A stretch of DNA of 64,000 bases. Origin: Pelosinus propionicus DSM 13327 (GTDB lineage Bacteria > Bacillota > Negativicutes > DSM-13327). The stretch is from the NCBI RefSeq assembly GCF_900114615.1, contig NZ_FOTS01000007.1:81692-145691 (forward strand). Reading direction: 5' to 3'. The notes under the pieces are model-generated. The model was not told the DNA's origin. It searched no databases and was given only the letters and a program-made list of their open reading frames with translations. Shown here piece by piece: positions 41,648 through 49,667 of this stretch. The first letter of the stretch is position 1. Each line of letters begins with the position of its first letter. The translations under genes were made by a program, and so were the position numbers.

Positions 41648-41728
41648 AAAACAAGTTGCAGTAAAAGAGGAGTAACGTAATAAATATAGGCAAGAATTTG
41701 CCCGCACAAAAATAGGGAGTGAAAGAGT

Positions 41729-43003
41729 ATGAGTGAGTTAACGCAAGGCGGTTTTCGGTGGAAAGTCAGACACACGATTTTGTCGATTATTTGGGCAGGA
41801 TGGTTGTTTTCGTTTCTAGATCGAATGGTCATTAGTATTGCTCTGCCTTTTATCGGCAAAGATCTCAATATTGATGCAACCATGCAAGGCGGAATTTTAA
41901 GTGCCTTCTTTGCTGGATATGCACTATTCCAGATACCTGGTGGAATGCTGGCGGATAAATTTGGCCCGAGAAAAATAATGTCGATTGCGATTGCATGGTT
42001 TTCTGTATTTACCACTCTTACTGGTTTTGTGAGTTCTTATTCTATTATGCTGTTTTGTCGTTTGGTTTTTGGCGTAGGGGAAGGCTGCTTTCCAGGCGCT
42101 TCATGGAAAATGATTGCAACTTACTTTCCACCGAAAGAAAGGGCGACCGCAACTGCGATACAATCATCTGTAAATACCCTGGGGCCTGCAGTTGCTTCCT
42201 TAGTTGCAGCTGGTATTATTGCAAGCTATGGCTGGCGTCACGTATTTATTTATCTTGGTTTTCCCGGTCTTTTGATTGCAGCGCTCATGTGGTACTACTT
42301 TAGAGATAATCCGGCAAAGCATCCCAAAATAACAAAAGAAGAATTGCAGGAATTGAATATTGATCAGGTGCAGGGAGGCCATGACACCAATAGCTCTGGT
42401 ATAACCTTTAAAACATTCCTTACCAAGCCAATTCTTTGGCAGATGGTTTTAATTTGGTTCTTATTTGATATTACTTTCTGGGGCTTTGTTTCTTGGCTGC
42501 CGTCTTATCTAATGAAAGTCAGAGGATTTTCCCTCATTAAAACAGGTATTACCGGTTCCATACCATTTTTTGTTGGGACAGTTGGTATGTTAGTTGGTGG
42601 TTACTTATCTGACCGTATAAAAGGTCAGCGTAAATGGATGTTTATTCCCAATGCGCTTATCGCTGGATTTTTCTTATATTTAACATATTCTGTAGCTTCA
42701 GCAGATATGGTTATCCTGTATCAGAGTGTTTCCGCATTCTTTATGTTTTTAGCAATGTCAGCATTCTGGGGACTGGTTATGGATACGATTCCTCCTCATA
42801 TTATGGGGTCCAGCTCAGGCACAGTAAATTTTGGCGGACAAGTTGCGGGATTTATTTCTCCTTTTATCATGGGCTATCTGATCGATGCAAATCAAGGTTC
42901 TTTTGATGAAGCGTTTATATTCCTGATCATAGCCATTATTGCTTCAGCAGCGGTTGCTTTCACAGTACAGCAAGAGCGTTCTGTATCTGAAGTAAAGGTA
43001 TAA
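41729..43003 (+). CDS. MFS transporter (anion:cation symporter-like)
   Basis: 424 residues, twelve helices. Signatures are SFLDRMVISIALPFI (helix 1), GMLADKFGPRKIMS (loop 2-3), FGVGEGCFPGASWKMIATYFPPKERATATAI and GGYLSDRIKGQRKW (loop 8-9). This resembles the ACS family that carries organic anions such as sugar acids, phthalate or small amino-acid derivatives. GGGAGTGA precedes the ATG. Within the sigma-54 operon it is the likely importer of the N-acylated amino acid. A terminator follows. Confidence 0.93.
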   Translation: MSELTQGGFRWKVRHTILSIIWAGWLFSFLDRMVISIALPFIGKDLNIDATMQGGILSAFFAGYALFQIPGGMLADKFGPRKIMSIAIAWFSVFTTLTGFVSSYSIMLFCRLVFGVGEGCFPGASWKMIATYFPPKERATATAIQSSVNTLGPAVASLVAAGIIASYGWRHVFIYLGFPGLLIAALMWYYFRDNPAKHPKITKEELQELNIDQVQGGHDTNSSGITFKTFLTKPILWQMVLIWFLFDITFWGFVSWLPSYLMKVRGFSLIKTGITGSIPFFVGTVGMLVGGYLSDRIKGQRKWMFIPNALIAGFFLYLTYSVASADMVILYQSVSAFFMFLAMSAFWGLVMDTIPPHIMGSSSGTVNFGGQVAGFISPFIMGYLIDANQGSFDEAFIFLIIAIIASAAVAFTVQQERSVSEVKV

Positions 43004-43015
43004 TAAAAGTTTTGA

Positions 43016-43049
43016 ACAAAGCAGCCGAGATTATTCTCGACTGCTTTGT
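43016..43049 (+). terminator. Terminator after the MFS gene
   Basis: Stem ACAAAGCAG-CCGAGA / TCTCG-A-CTGCTTTGT around a TTAT loop. Little T tail, so strength is uncertain. Confidence 0.65.
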
Positions 43050-43211
43050 GTGGGTAAAATTGCTCATTGAAAAATAGATAATCAATGAGGAGAAACATCA
43101 TGATATCTTACTTTTTAGGCAGAAGAAAATACAGATACTGTATAAAGGGAAAAATGGATATGTCGTGGAATGCAATACTTGATATGATTGTAAGGTGGTG
43201 ACAAAGTCCGA

Positions 43212-44975
43212 GTGAGGGAAGCGATTACGAAGAAAACAAGTTTACAGGAGATCCAAGATGCCGTGATACAATATGCAAAAGTAATATCCCATGTTATCAA
43301 AGTCGATGTAGAGATTGTTGATACTAGGTTATTTCGTATTGCTGGTACAGGGCGCTATGACAATCATCTGAACGAGGACATGTCCCAAGAAGGGTTTGTA
43401 TATAAGCAAGTATTAGCTACAGGACAAACCCAATTTATTGAAGAACCTGGTAAACATAAATTATGCACCACATGTCCAAAGTATGAACACTGCGAAGAAA
43501 AAATGGAACTTTGCACTCCTATCAAGTCTAAAAATGAAATCATTGGTGTAATTGGGCTGATTTGTTTCAATGAAGAACAAAAGCAGCGTTTACTGCAGAA
43601 CTTGAATTATTATCAGCTATTTTTAGTCCAAATTGCTGAATTCATCAGCGCAAAGGCTTATGAGCATCAAGAAAGCGAACGAATTCAGCTCATGATGAAT
43701 TTATTATTTCAGGTTATCAATAGCGTAGATAGAGGCGTACTTATTTTAAATCAAAATAACGAGATCATACAAATCAATAATAATGCATTAAAACAATTGC
43801 AGTTGTCATCATCTTGTATAAATGGGAAAATGATAATTGAGGCTACCGGCGATTCCTTGTTAGGCGCAGAAGAGTATAGGGTTACTATCGGTAATAAGAT
43901 ATTTTCTCTAATGGGTGAACTGCTAGCAGTTTCGCCAGGAATTTCTGTGTATAATCGGATTTTTATTTTTAATGAAATTAAAAACATCAAGTCAGGTATT
44001 TATGGATTGACCAATGTAGCTAAGTCTGTAAAGTTAGATCATATCATTGGCAAATCGGAGGTTATTCAGGAGCTAAAGAATAAGATTGTGAAGATTGCTG
44101 ATTCAAATTCAACAGTTCTTATTACAGGTGAGAGCGGTACTGGTAAAGAACTGATTGCTAGGGCTATTCACGCAGAAAGCAATCGCAGTGACAAGCCATT
44201 TATTGCGATTAACTGTGGAGCGATTCCTGATACGCTATTAGAAAGCGAACTTTTTGGATACGTGAAAGGGGCTTTTACTGGGGCTGATCCTCGTGGGAAA
44301 ATTGGTAAGTTTGAATTAGCCAATAAAGGGGTTATTTTTTTAGATGAAGTTGGGGGTATGCCAATTTATTTACAGGTAAAACTTTTGCGAGTATTGCAGG
44401 AGAGAACATTGGTACGTATTGGTTCTAATCAATCCATAGCATTTGATGTACGAGTCATTACTGCTACCAATAAAGATTTAAGGCATTTAATAAGGGAAAA
44501 TAAATTTAGAGAAGACTTATACTATCGGATGAATGTGATTCCACTTGAAGTACCTCCTCTCCGCCATAGAATAGAAGACATTGAAGTGCTTGTAGCAAGT
44601 ACCATGGAAAAGTACTGTGGTCTATTTCACAAAAAAGTACAGGCAATTGATCGAAAAACGATGGATATTTTAGTAGGTTATCCTTGGCCTGGTAATGTGC
44701 GGGAATTAGAAAATACCATTGAATTTATGATAAATATGGCAGATGACTTTGGCATTTTAACGCAGGAGACCTTACCAAGAAATATAAAAGAATATAAACG
44801 CCAGATTGTTGAAACAAGTGGTGAAAGTATTCGGCCGCTTTGTGAGGTGGAGAAGGAGCATATTTTGAAGGCTGTTGCTTTTTATGGCAGCGATACTAAG
44901 GGTAAACAAGTCGCTGCGAGGCAGTTAGGGATTGGGGTCGCTACTCTTTACCGAAAATTAAATGAAGTTTTATAA
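43212..44975 (+). CDS. Sigma-54-dependent transcriptional activator
   Basis: 587 residues. The N-terminal sensory region (about 1-165) has a Cys cluster LCTTCPKYEHCEEKMELC near 80-97, as in PrdR-like regulators. A PAS-like segment follows (LLFQVINSVDRGVLILNQNNEIIQINN, about 170-260). The AAA+ domain has Walker A GESGTGKE (about 305), the sigma-54 contact loop GAFTGA (about 352), Walker B IFLDEVGG and the RVI..R finger region. The C-terminus has a Fis-type helix-turn-helix (KQVAARQLGIGVATLYRKL). Start GTG is the best available, with AAGGTGG 14 bases upstream. It should activate the sigma-54 promoter at 37318; the ligand may be the operon's substrate. Confidence 0.93.
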   Translation: MREAITKKTSLQEIQDAVIQYAKVISHVIKVDVEIVDTRLFRIAGTGRYDNHLNEDMSQEGFVYKQVLATGQTQFIEEPGKHKLCTTCPKYEHCEEKMELCTPIKSKNEIIGVIGLICFNEEQKQRLLQNLNYYQLFLVQIAEFISAKAYEHQESERIQLMMNLLFQVINSVDRGVLILNQNNEIIQINNNALKQLQLSSSCINGKMIIEATGDSLLGAEEYRVTIGNKIFSLMGELLAVSPGISVYNRIFIFNEIKNIKSGIYGLTNVAKSVKLDHIIGKSEVIQELKNKIVKIADSNSTVLITGESGTGKELIARAIHAESNRSDKPFIAINCGAIPDTLLESELFGYVKGAFTGADPRGKIGKFELANKGVIFLDEVGGMPIYLQVKLLRVLQERTLVRIGSNQSIAFDVRVITATNKDLRHLIRENKFREDLYYRMNVIPLEVPPLRHRIEDIEVLVASTMEKYCGLFHKKVQAIDRKTMDILVGYPWPGNVRELENTIEFMINMADDFGILTQETLPRNIKEYKRQIVETSGESIRPLCEVEKEHILKAVAFYGSDTKGKQVAARQLGIGVATLYRKLNEVL

Positions 44976-44992
44976 TCAGCAGCTGTGAATAG

Positions 44993-45023
44993 AATGCCCT
45001 TTGGTCAATGGACCAAAGGGCAT
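44993..45023. terminator. Bidirectional terminator
   Basis: Stem AATGCCCTTTGGTC / GACCAAAGGGCATT around a four-base loop, between convergent genes. Confidence 0.85.
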
Positions 45024-45029
45024 TTATTT

Positions 45030-45944
45030 TTAACCGACTGTGTTTATTAATGTTCCTAGACCCGTAATTGATAATTCCAATTTGTCTCCAGGCTTTAAAT
45101 ATACAGGAGGTTCTAAGTAGGCTCCGACACCGGCAGGGGTGCCGGTAGAAATAATATCTCCGGGCTCAAGAGTGATGCCAGAAGAAATTGTATTGATAAG
45201 TGTTGGTATGTCAAAAATTAAAGAATTTGTATTAGCATGCTGTCTGAGTTCTCCATTTACTTTTAATGTTACGGTTAAGTCATGAATTGAAGGAACAGAA
45301 GATTTATGAACAAGGTATGGACCCATTGGTGCTGTAGTATCAAGACTTTTACCACGAAACCATTGCTGGTGGCGTTTTTGCAAATCTCGCGCAGTGACAT
45401 CATTTAAAATGGTATAGCCAAATATATAGTCCATTGCCTCTTCTTTGCTAACATAGGAAGCCTTTTTTCCAATGATTACAGCCAGTTCGACCTCATAGTC
45501 CAAGGCACTTGTAACTTGGCTATGGCTGTTAATGATGTCGCCAAGACCAATTACCGTGGTAGGAGCTTTGGTAAAGATAACTGGGTGTTTAGGGATTGCC
45601 ACACTCGGGTCGGCGCTTTTGTCACCTTCCATAGCGTGTTCGGCATAGTTTTTGCCAATGCAGAAAATATTTTTGGCTGGTCGGGGGATTGGCGCTACAA
45701 TCCGGATGTTATCTGGGGACAGTAGAAATGGAAGATCACTTTGTTCTTCAACTGATTTCATGATCGACTTGACTCGTTGAATCGCTAATTCACCTTGCTG
45801 AATAAGAGAGAGTAAAGTAGCTGGCAATATGGTCTCTCTATAAAAATAATGCTCGGCGGCCAGTAGAGGAATAATCTGTTTCTGATCTGCTGTCATTAGG
45901 CCGATTTCTTCTTGACCATTAGATTGATATGTTAAAAAATGCAT
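45030..45944 (-). CDS. Fumarylacetoacetate hydrolase family protein
   Basis: 304 residues. The core has NIFCIGKNYAEHAME, FTKAPTTVIGLGD, the metal-binding YEVELAVIIGKKASYVSKEEAMDYIFGYTILNDVTARDLQ and GDIISTGTPAGVGAYLEPPVYLKPGDKLELSITGLG. The Glu/Glu/Asp Mg site and the TGTPAGVG loop are those of the FAH family (hydratases, decarboxylases, isomerases and C-C hydrolases on 2-oxo acids). The start at 45944 has GAGAGG upstream; the frame extends to 45989 without a site. Single gene, convergent with the sigma-54 regulator. It may process a 2-oxo acid, but no pathway is obvious. Confidence 0.92.
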   Translation of the reverse strand: MHFLTYQSNGQEEIGLMTADQKQIIPLLAAEHYFYRETILPATLLSLIQQGELAIQRVKSIMKSVEEQSDLPFLLSPDNIRIVAPIPRPAKNIFCIGKNYAEHAMEGDKSADPSVAIPKHPVIFTKAPTTVIGLGDIINSHSQVTSALDYEVELAVIIGKKASYVSKEEAMDYIFGYTILNDVTARDLQKRHQQWFRGKSLDTTAPMGPYLVHKSSVPSIHDLTVTLKVNGELRQHANTNSLIFDIPTLINTISSGITLEPGDIISTGTPAGVGAYLEPPVYLKPGDKLELSITGLGTLINTVG

Positions 45945-46181
45945 GCAAGTACCTCTCCTCTTTAAAATAGTATATACAAAATTTAACATAATCTCATTTT
46001 AGTATTTTGTCAATCGTTATATGAGCAATGTTACGAAAGGTTACGAAGGAAATATGGCAGATTACTTAACGTCTGCATTTCTAATATGACATACTGCTGT
46101 CTTATTATTTCATTATAATTAAGGAAAAGACCTGATCTATATGATTGCGGATTTTGTACAGGCAAAAAAGGAGAAATGAAA

Positions 46182-46475
46182 ATGATAATAAACAATTTAC
46201 TTCTTAAACTAAAAGCCAGAGACCGTGAAAGCATCGATAAGGCTAGAGATGTATTGCTGAGCATGAACGGTAAAATTGAATATCTTCATGATTTGAGGGT
46301 AGAATTAGATATTCGCCATGGCGCGTCGTCATATGACATCATTTTGATGAGCCAATTTGTATCTATGGCAGATTTTGATGCGTATCTGGTTCATCCAGTC
46401 CATATGGAAGTATCCAAATTCATCGCGGGTGTATTGGAAACTGGAGCATCCGTTTGTTATGAAAGATATAAATAA
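46182..46475 (+). CDS. Dabb-family (stress-responsive A/B barrel) protein
   Basis: 97 residues of the dimeric alpha/beta-barrel ferredoxin-like type: MIINNLLLKLKARDRESIDKARDVLLSM, VELDIRHGASSYDIILMSQFVSMADFDAYLVHPVHMEVSKFI. The HPxHxEV segment is the family hallmark. Function unknown; relatives include antibiotic-monooxygenase-like and plant stress proteins. Start 46182 is preferred over 46176 because AAGGAG ends at 46173. Stands alone. Confidence 0.85.
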   Translation: MIINNLLLKLKARDRESIDKARDVLLSMNGKIEYLHDLRVELDIRHGASSYDIILMSQFVSMADFDAYLVHPVHMEVSKFIAGVLETGASVCYERYK

Positions 46476-46541
46476 AAAGGTAATAAACTACAAAGAAATG
46501 AGGTTGCCTTGCAGGAATTTTCTCTAATATAGCAAACTATT

Positions 46542-46560
46542 GATAGTGATAATCATTATC
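46542..46560 (+). promoter_or_regulatory. Strong Fur box upstream of cheY-cheX pair
   Basis: GATAGTGATAATCATTATC matches the 19-base Fur consensus GATAATGATAATCATTATC at 18 positions. It lies 78 bases before the start of the CheY-like gene and overlaps a possible -35 (TTGATA at 46540), a layout for iron repression. Confidence 0.8.
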
Positions 46561-46638
46561 TTTAAAACTGATGCAAGCTAAAGTCAAAGCTGTGATGTGG
46601 TTTTAAGAGAGTGATATGCTTACAGGAGGATGATTAAA

Positions 46639-47019
46639 ATGGCACGAGTTTTAGTAGTTGATGATTCTATGATGATGAGAAAGACGTTGCGTAAAGTACT
46701 GGAGAAAGCAGGGCATGTGGTAGTAGGAGAAGCAGCAAACGGTGAAGAAGCCATTGCTCATTATCCAGAATGGGTACCAGACATCGTGACGATGGATATT
46801 ACTATGCCAGGTTTAGGTGGAATTGAAACGATTAAACGTCTTGTACAGTCGGATCCGGCAGCAAATATTATTGTTGTGAGTTCATCGGGTCAAAAACACG
46901 TTATAATGGATGCCTTGCAATTGGGTGCTAGGAACTACATTATTAAACCAATTAATGAAGGCAATTTACTTCCTGTAATAGACCTCATTTTAGACAACAA
47001 ACAGGCAGGTATAAAGTAG
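46639..47019 (+). CDS. CheY-like response regulator
   Basis: About 126 residues, a single receiver domain. The acidic pair and phospho-Asp are in VLVVDDSMMMRKTLRKVLE and IVTMDITMPGLGGIETIKRL (Asp about 54), with the Thr/Ser switch IIVVSSSGQ and Lys in YIIKPINEG. No output domain. AGGAGGA precedes the ATG, making 46639 better than 46630. Followed 52 bases later by a CheX phosphatase-like gene, so the two are likely a signalling pair. The position downstream of a Fur box is unusual for chemotaxis proteins. Confidence 0.93.
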   Translation: MARVLVVDDSMMMRKTLRKVLEKAGHVVVGEAANGEEAIAHYPEWVPDIVTMDITMPGLGGIETIKRLVQSDPAANIIVVSSSGQKHVIMDALQLGARNYIIKPINEGNLLPVIDLILDNKQAGIK

Positions 47020-47071
47020 CGATCTAGTCGAGAAAGGTTATAGCTATTTAGACGAAAAAGGAGAAAACAAA

Positions 47072-47977
47072 ATGTTTAATCAATATTTTGGGTATTACTT
47101 GCTAAATAAAGGATTGGTTACTCCTGAACAGCTTTCTCAAGCACTTCATTATGAGAGTTCTACCCGAGTCAAACTAGGCGTTCTTGCTGTAGATGCAGGC
47201 TTGATGACAGCGGTACAAGTAGGAGAAGTTCACGATCTTCAACGTGCTAAGGATAAAAAATTTGGCGAGCTGGCGCTAGAAAAAGGATATCTGACTGTTG
47301 TACAGATAGAAGAGCTATTAGCTGCTCAGGCAAAAGGGCATCTCACGCTGATTCAGACAATCGCAGATAAAGGATATATGGTGCTAGGCGACATCGAAAA
47401 GGCACTAGCTGAATTTCGTGTGGAATGTGGCATTACAGCCCCTGGATCAGCCTCTTCAGCCCCCATTGATGATACTGAAATCAAAAAGCTGCTGGACTTC
47501 TCACAGGCGGGTGACAATGCCCATGTATTGTATAGTTATGCGGGCTTGACGCTGCGCAATATGGTTCGTTTCTTAAATGAGACTCCTTTTATGCAGCCCG
47601 AGGCTATTGATGCAGAGCATAGCAGTCAATGGGTTGCATCCCAGAGAATCATCGGCGATTTGAATATAACAATTGACTTAATTATGGACGAGCAAACCGT
47701 ACTGAAAGCCGCTAGTCGTTTCAGCGGCGAAGAACTTACCATAATTGATGAAATGGCTCTTGATAGCATTGGTGAATTTCTGAATGTCCATAACGGTGTT
47801 TACTGCAGTCTATTGTCTACTGATGGATTTAAAGTAGATTTGCAGCCTCAGACAGTCCGTAAACAAAAAAATTCCACTGAGACTTCCGGCTGCCCCATCG
47901 TCATCACCACGTTATTAGGACGTTTTGATTTCAGGTTATCCTTTAAAGTATTATCAAAAAATAGCAGTACAAGCTAA
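47072..47977 (+). CDS. CheX-like phosphatase domain protein with N-terminal helical repeat region
   Basis: 301 residues. The N-terminal 120 residues contain two or three repeats of the type GYYLLNKGLVTPEQLSQALHYE and FGELALEKGYLTVVQIEELLAAQ, resembling the helical 'GspE N-terminal' type module. The C-terminal part (about 160-300) has the CheC/CheX phosphatase style: IIGDLNITIDLIMDEQTVLKAASRF, EMALDSIGEFLNVHNGVYCSLLS. The E-x3-N pattern of CheX appears in ALDSIGEFLNVHNG. It probably dephosphorylates the adjacent CheY-like protein. AAAAGGAG precedes the ATG. Ends before a terminator. Confidence 0.82.
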   Translation: MFNQYFGYYLLNKGLVTPEQLSQALHYESSTRVKLGVLAVDAGLMTAVQVGEVHDLQRAKDKKFGELALEKGYLTVVQIEELLAAQAKGHLTLIQTIADKGYMVLGDIEKALAEFRVECGITAPGSASSAPIDDTEIKKLLDFSQAGDNAHVLYSYAGLTLRNMVRFLNETPFMQPEAIDAEHSSQWVASQRIIGDLNITIDLIMDEQTVLKAASRFSGEELTIIDEMALDSIGEFLNVHNGVYCSLLSTDGFKVDLQPQTVRKQKNSTETSGCPIVITTLLGRFDFRLSFKVLSKNSSTS

Positions 47978-48001
47978 ATGCTGCATGTTCCTGCTAGCGA
48001 T

Positions 48002-48053
48002 AGTAAGTCCTCCGCAATATCCTTAATAAGGTATATATTGCGGGGGACTTACT
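48002..48053 (+). terminator. Terminator after the CheX-like gene
   Basis: Stem AGTAAGTCCTCCGCAATAT / ATATTGCGGGGGACTTACT around CCTTAATAAGGTAT. Confidence 0.75.
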
Positions 48054-48151
48054 TATATAGATGCATTTTTTAAATAAAAAATATATAATATAAGTTATAT
48101 GACAAGATTGCTTTAAAGATGCAATGGATAAAGATTCAGGAGCTTGATGGA

Positions 48152-48892
48152 ATGAAAAACCTTTTGGTATTGCCACAATTACGATGCTACTTTGAAAAAG
48201 ACCTACCGGATACACAAGTGTTACTTGTCGCAGGGGGGAGGAAACCAGCAGCTGAATGGCTGATTCAGGCTGCGGATCTGTTCCCAGTTTGGTGTGTAGA
48301 TAGCGGTATAGATAGTTGTCACGCGAATCACATTATTCCTGAGCGGCTCATTGGTGATAGTGATAGTGCTACATTCCAGGGATGGACTTGGGGACAGAGC
48401 TTGGGGATCCCCGTGGAGGTCTATCCGGCAGAAAAGAATTTGACGGATTTACAATTAGCATTGCAACGGGTGGGAGTGGTCCATGGACAGGCTGCAGTCA
48501 CTCTAACTGGCATATGGGGAGGCCGCTTCGATCATACCTTTAGTAATATTCATTCATTAAAGGGCTGTGAAGATTTTGGGATACGGGGCTGCTGCGCAGC
48601 AGATGAAAAAGAGGTGCTGATCTTGTTAAAAGGTAGGGAGTCTATATGTATCGAAACAGCTCTTCCTCCAGAAGTAGTTTCTTTGCTCCCGTTATCTACG
48701 GAATGTACGGATGTATCGATTGAGGGAGTTCACTGGCCCTTGACCAATGTAATATTGCGGGATGCCCTGCCTTATGCTGTTAGTAATCGTCCCCATGCAA
48801 TCCACAGAGAAATTCGCGCTTCGATAGGAACAGGTTGGTTAGGGATTTATTTATGCTGGAATGGAGATGAGTGTTATGGAAGCAGCTTTTAG
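48152..48892 (+). CDS. thiN: Thiamine diphosphokinase
   Basis: 246 residues. The N-terminal catalytic domain has VLLVAGGRKPAAEWLIQAA, VDSGID, IIPERLIGDSDSATFQGW (metal Asp) and YPAEKNLTDLQLALQ, then GIWGGRFDHTFSNI, all diagnostic of thiamin pyrophosphokinase. A C-terminal beta domain follows. It transfers pyrophosphate from ATP to thiamine, making TPP. The ATG at 48152 follows AGGAG; the longer frame to 48119 has no site. It overlaps a thiamine transporter gene, forming a salvage operon. I see no TPP riboswitch upstream. Confidence 0.93.
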   Translation: MKNLLVLPQLRCYFEKDLPDTQVLLVAGGRKPAAEWLIQAADLFPVWCVDSGIDSCHANHIIPERLIGDSDSATFQGWTWGQSLGIPVEVYPAEKNLTDLQLALQRVGVVHGQAAVTLTGIWGGRFDHTFSNIHSLKGCEDFGIRGCCAADEKEVLILLKGRESICIETALPPEVVSLLPLSTECTDVSIEGVHWPLTNVILRDALPYAVSNRPHAIHREIRASIGTGWLGIYLCWNGDECYGSSF

Positions 48893-49529
48893 TAAGAATA
48901 TAGCAATGATATTTGAACAGACTACCAGTGTTTTCGCTTTAGCAGCTATAGTAGCATTGATATTTGCTTTTGCTTACATAAAAAAAGTAAAATTAAATAC
49001 GCAGATGATGGTTCATATTAGTTTAATGGTAGCATTGACCATCATTTTGCATACTTTCCGCTTATATCATATGCCTCAGGGAGGCAGTGTAACCTTGGGC
49101 GCAATGATTCCGCTTTTATTGATTGCTTTTCGTTATGGACCGATTGTCGGATACCTCGCTGGGTTTGTCTATGGTCTGTTTAATTTACTCCAAGATCCTT
49201 ATATTCTGCATCCTATTCAAGTCCTTTTTGATTATCCTCTGCCTTATATGGCACTTGGTCTGGCGGGATATTTCAAAGATCGAATGCTGCTGGGGGCCAT
49301 TGTAGGCAGTTGCGGTCGATTTATTTGTCATTTTATATCAGGAGTAGTTTTCTTTGCCAGCTATGCACCTCCTGGAACATCTCCCTATTGGTATTCCTTC
49401 GTATTTAATGCCACCTATCTTTTACCGGAGTTGATGATCTGCCTATTCATCTTACGTGTACTGCCAGTGAAGCGTTTGCTGCTTCAAATGAGAAATAGTG
49501 AAAATTATATATCAGGTTATGGACGGTAG
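48876..49529 (+). CDS. thiT: Thiamine transporter substrate-binding subunit (ThiT/YuaJ, ECF type)
   Basis: About 217 residues, six helices. Signatures include ISLMVALTIILHTFRLYHMPQGGSVTLGAMIPLLLIAFRYGPIVGYLAGFVYGLFNLLQDPYILHPIQVLFDYPLPYMALGLAG in order, and a late GRFICHFISGVVFFASYAPPG. The H..GG.VTLG and W/Y-rich loop bind thiamine in ThiT. It works with the shared ECF energising module (EcfAAT) encoded elsewhere. The start is ambiguous (48861, 48867 or 48876); 48876 has the best-placed GGAGA. It overlaps thiN, so uptake and phosphorylation are coupled. Confidence 0.9.
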   Translation: MEAAFSKNIAMIFEQTTSVFALAAIVALIFAFAYIKKVKLNTQMMVHISLMVALTIILHTFRLYHMPQGGSVTLGAMIPLLLIAFRYGPIVGYLAGFVYGLFNLLQDPYILHPIQVLFDYPLPYMALGLAGYFKDRMLLGAIVGSCGRFICHFISGVVFFASYAPPGTSPYWYSFVFNATYLLPELMICLFILRVLPVKRLLLQMRNSENYISGYGR

Positions 49530-49578
49530 AGTCTTTTACTGAATCATGGCAAAGTGTTTAGGCTTTGTAGAAAATAAT

Positions 49579-49621
49579 AAATTCCTGCAAAGGACTCTAA
49601 GGAGAATTTGCAGGAATTTTG
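49579..49621. terminator. Terminator between convergent genes
   Basis: Stem AAATTCCTGCAAA / TTTGCAGGAATTT. The next bases are TTGTAG; it lies between thiT (+) and the adaptor gene (-). Confidence 0.75.
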
Positions 49622-49667
49622 TAGTAAAAAAGGTATGATACTTCACAGCCAGGTAATTCAGGAACTG

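Noticed and set aside
48054..48151. TPP riboswitch before thiN
   Set aside because: No CUGAGA core or paired helices; only the preceding terminator is visible.
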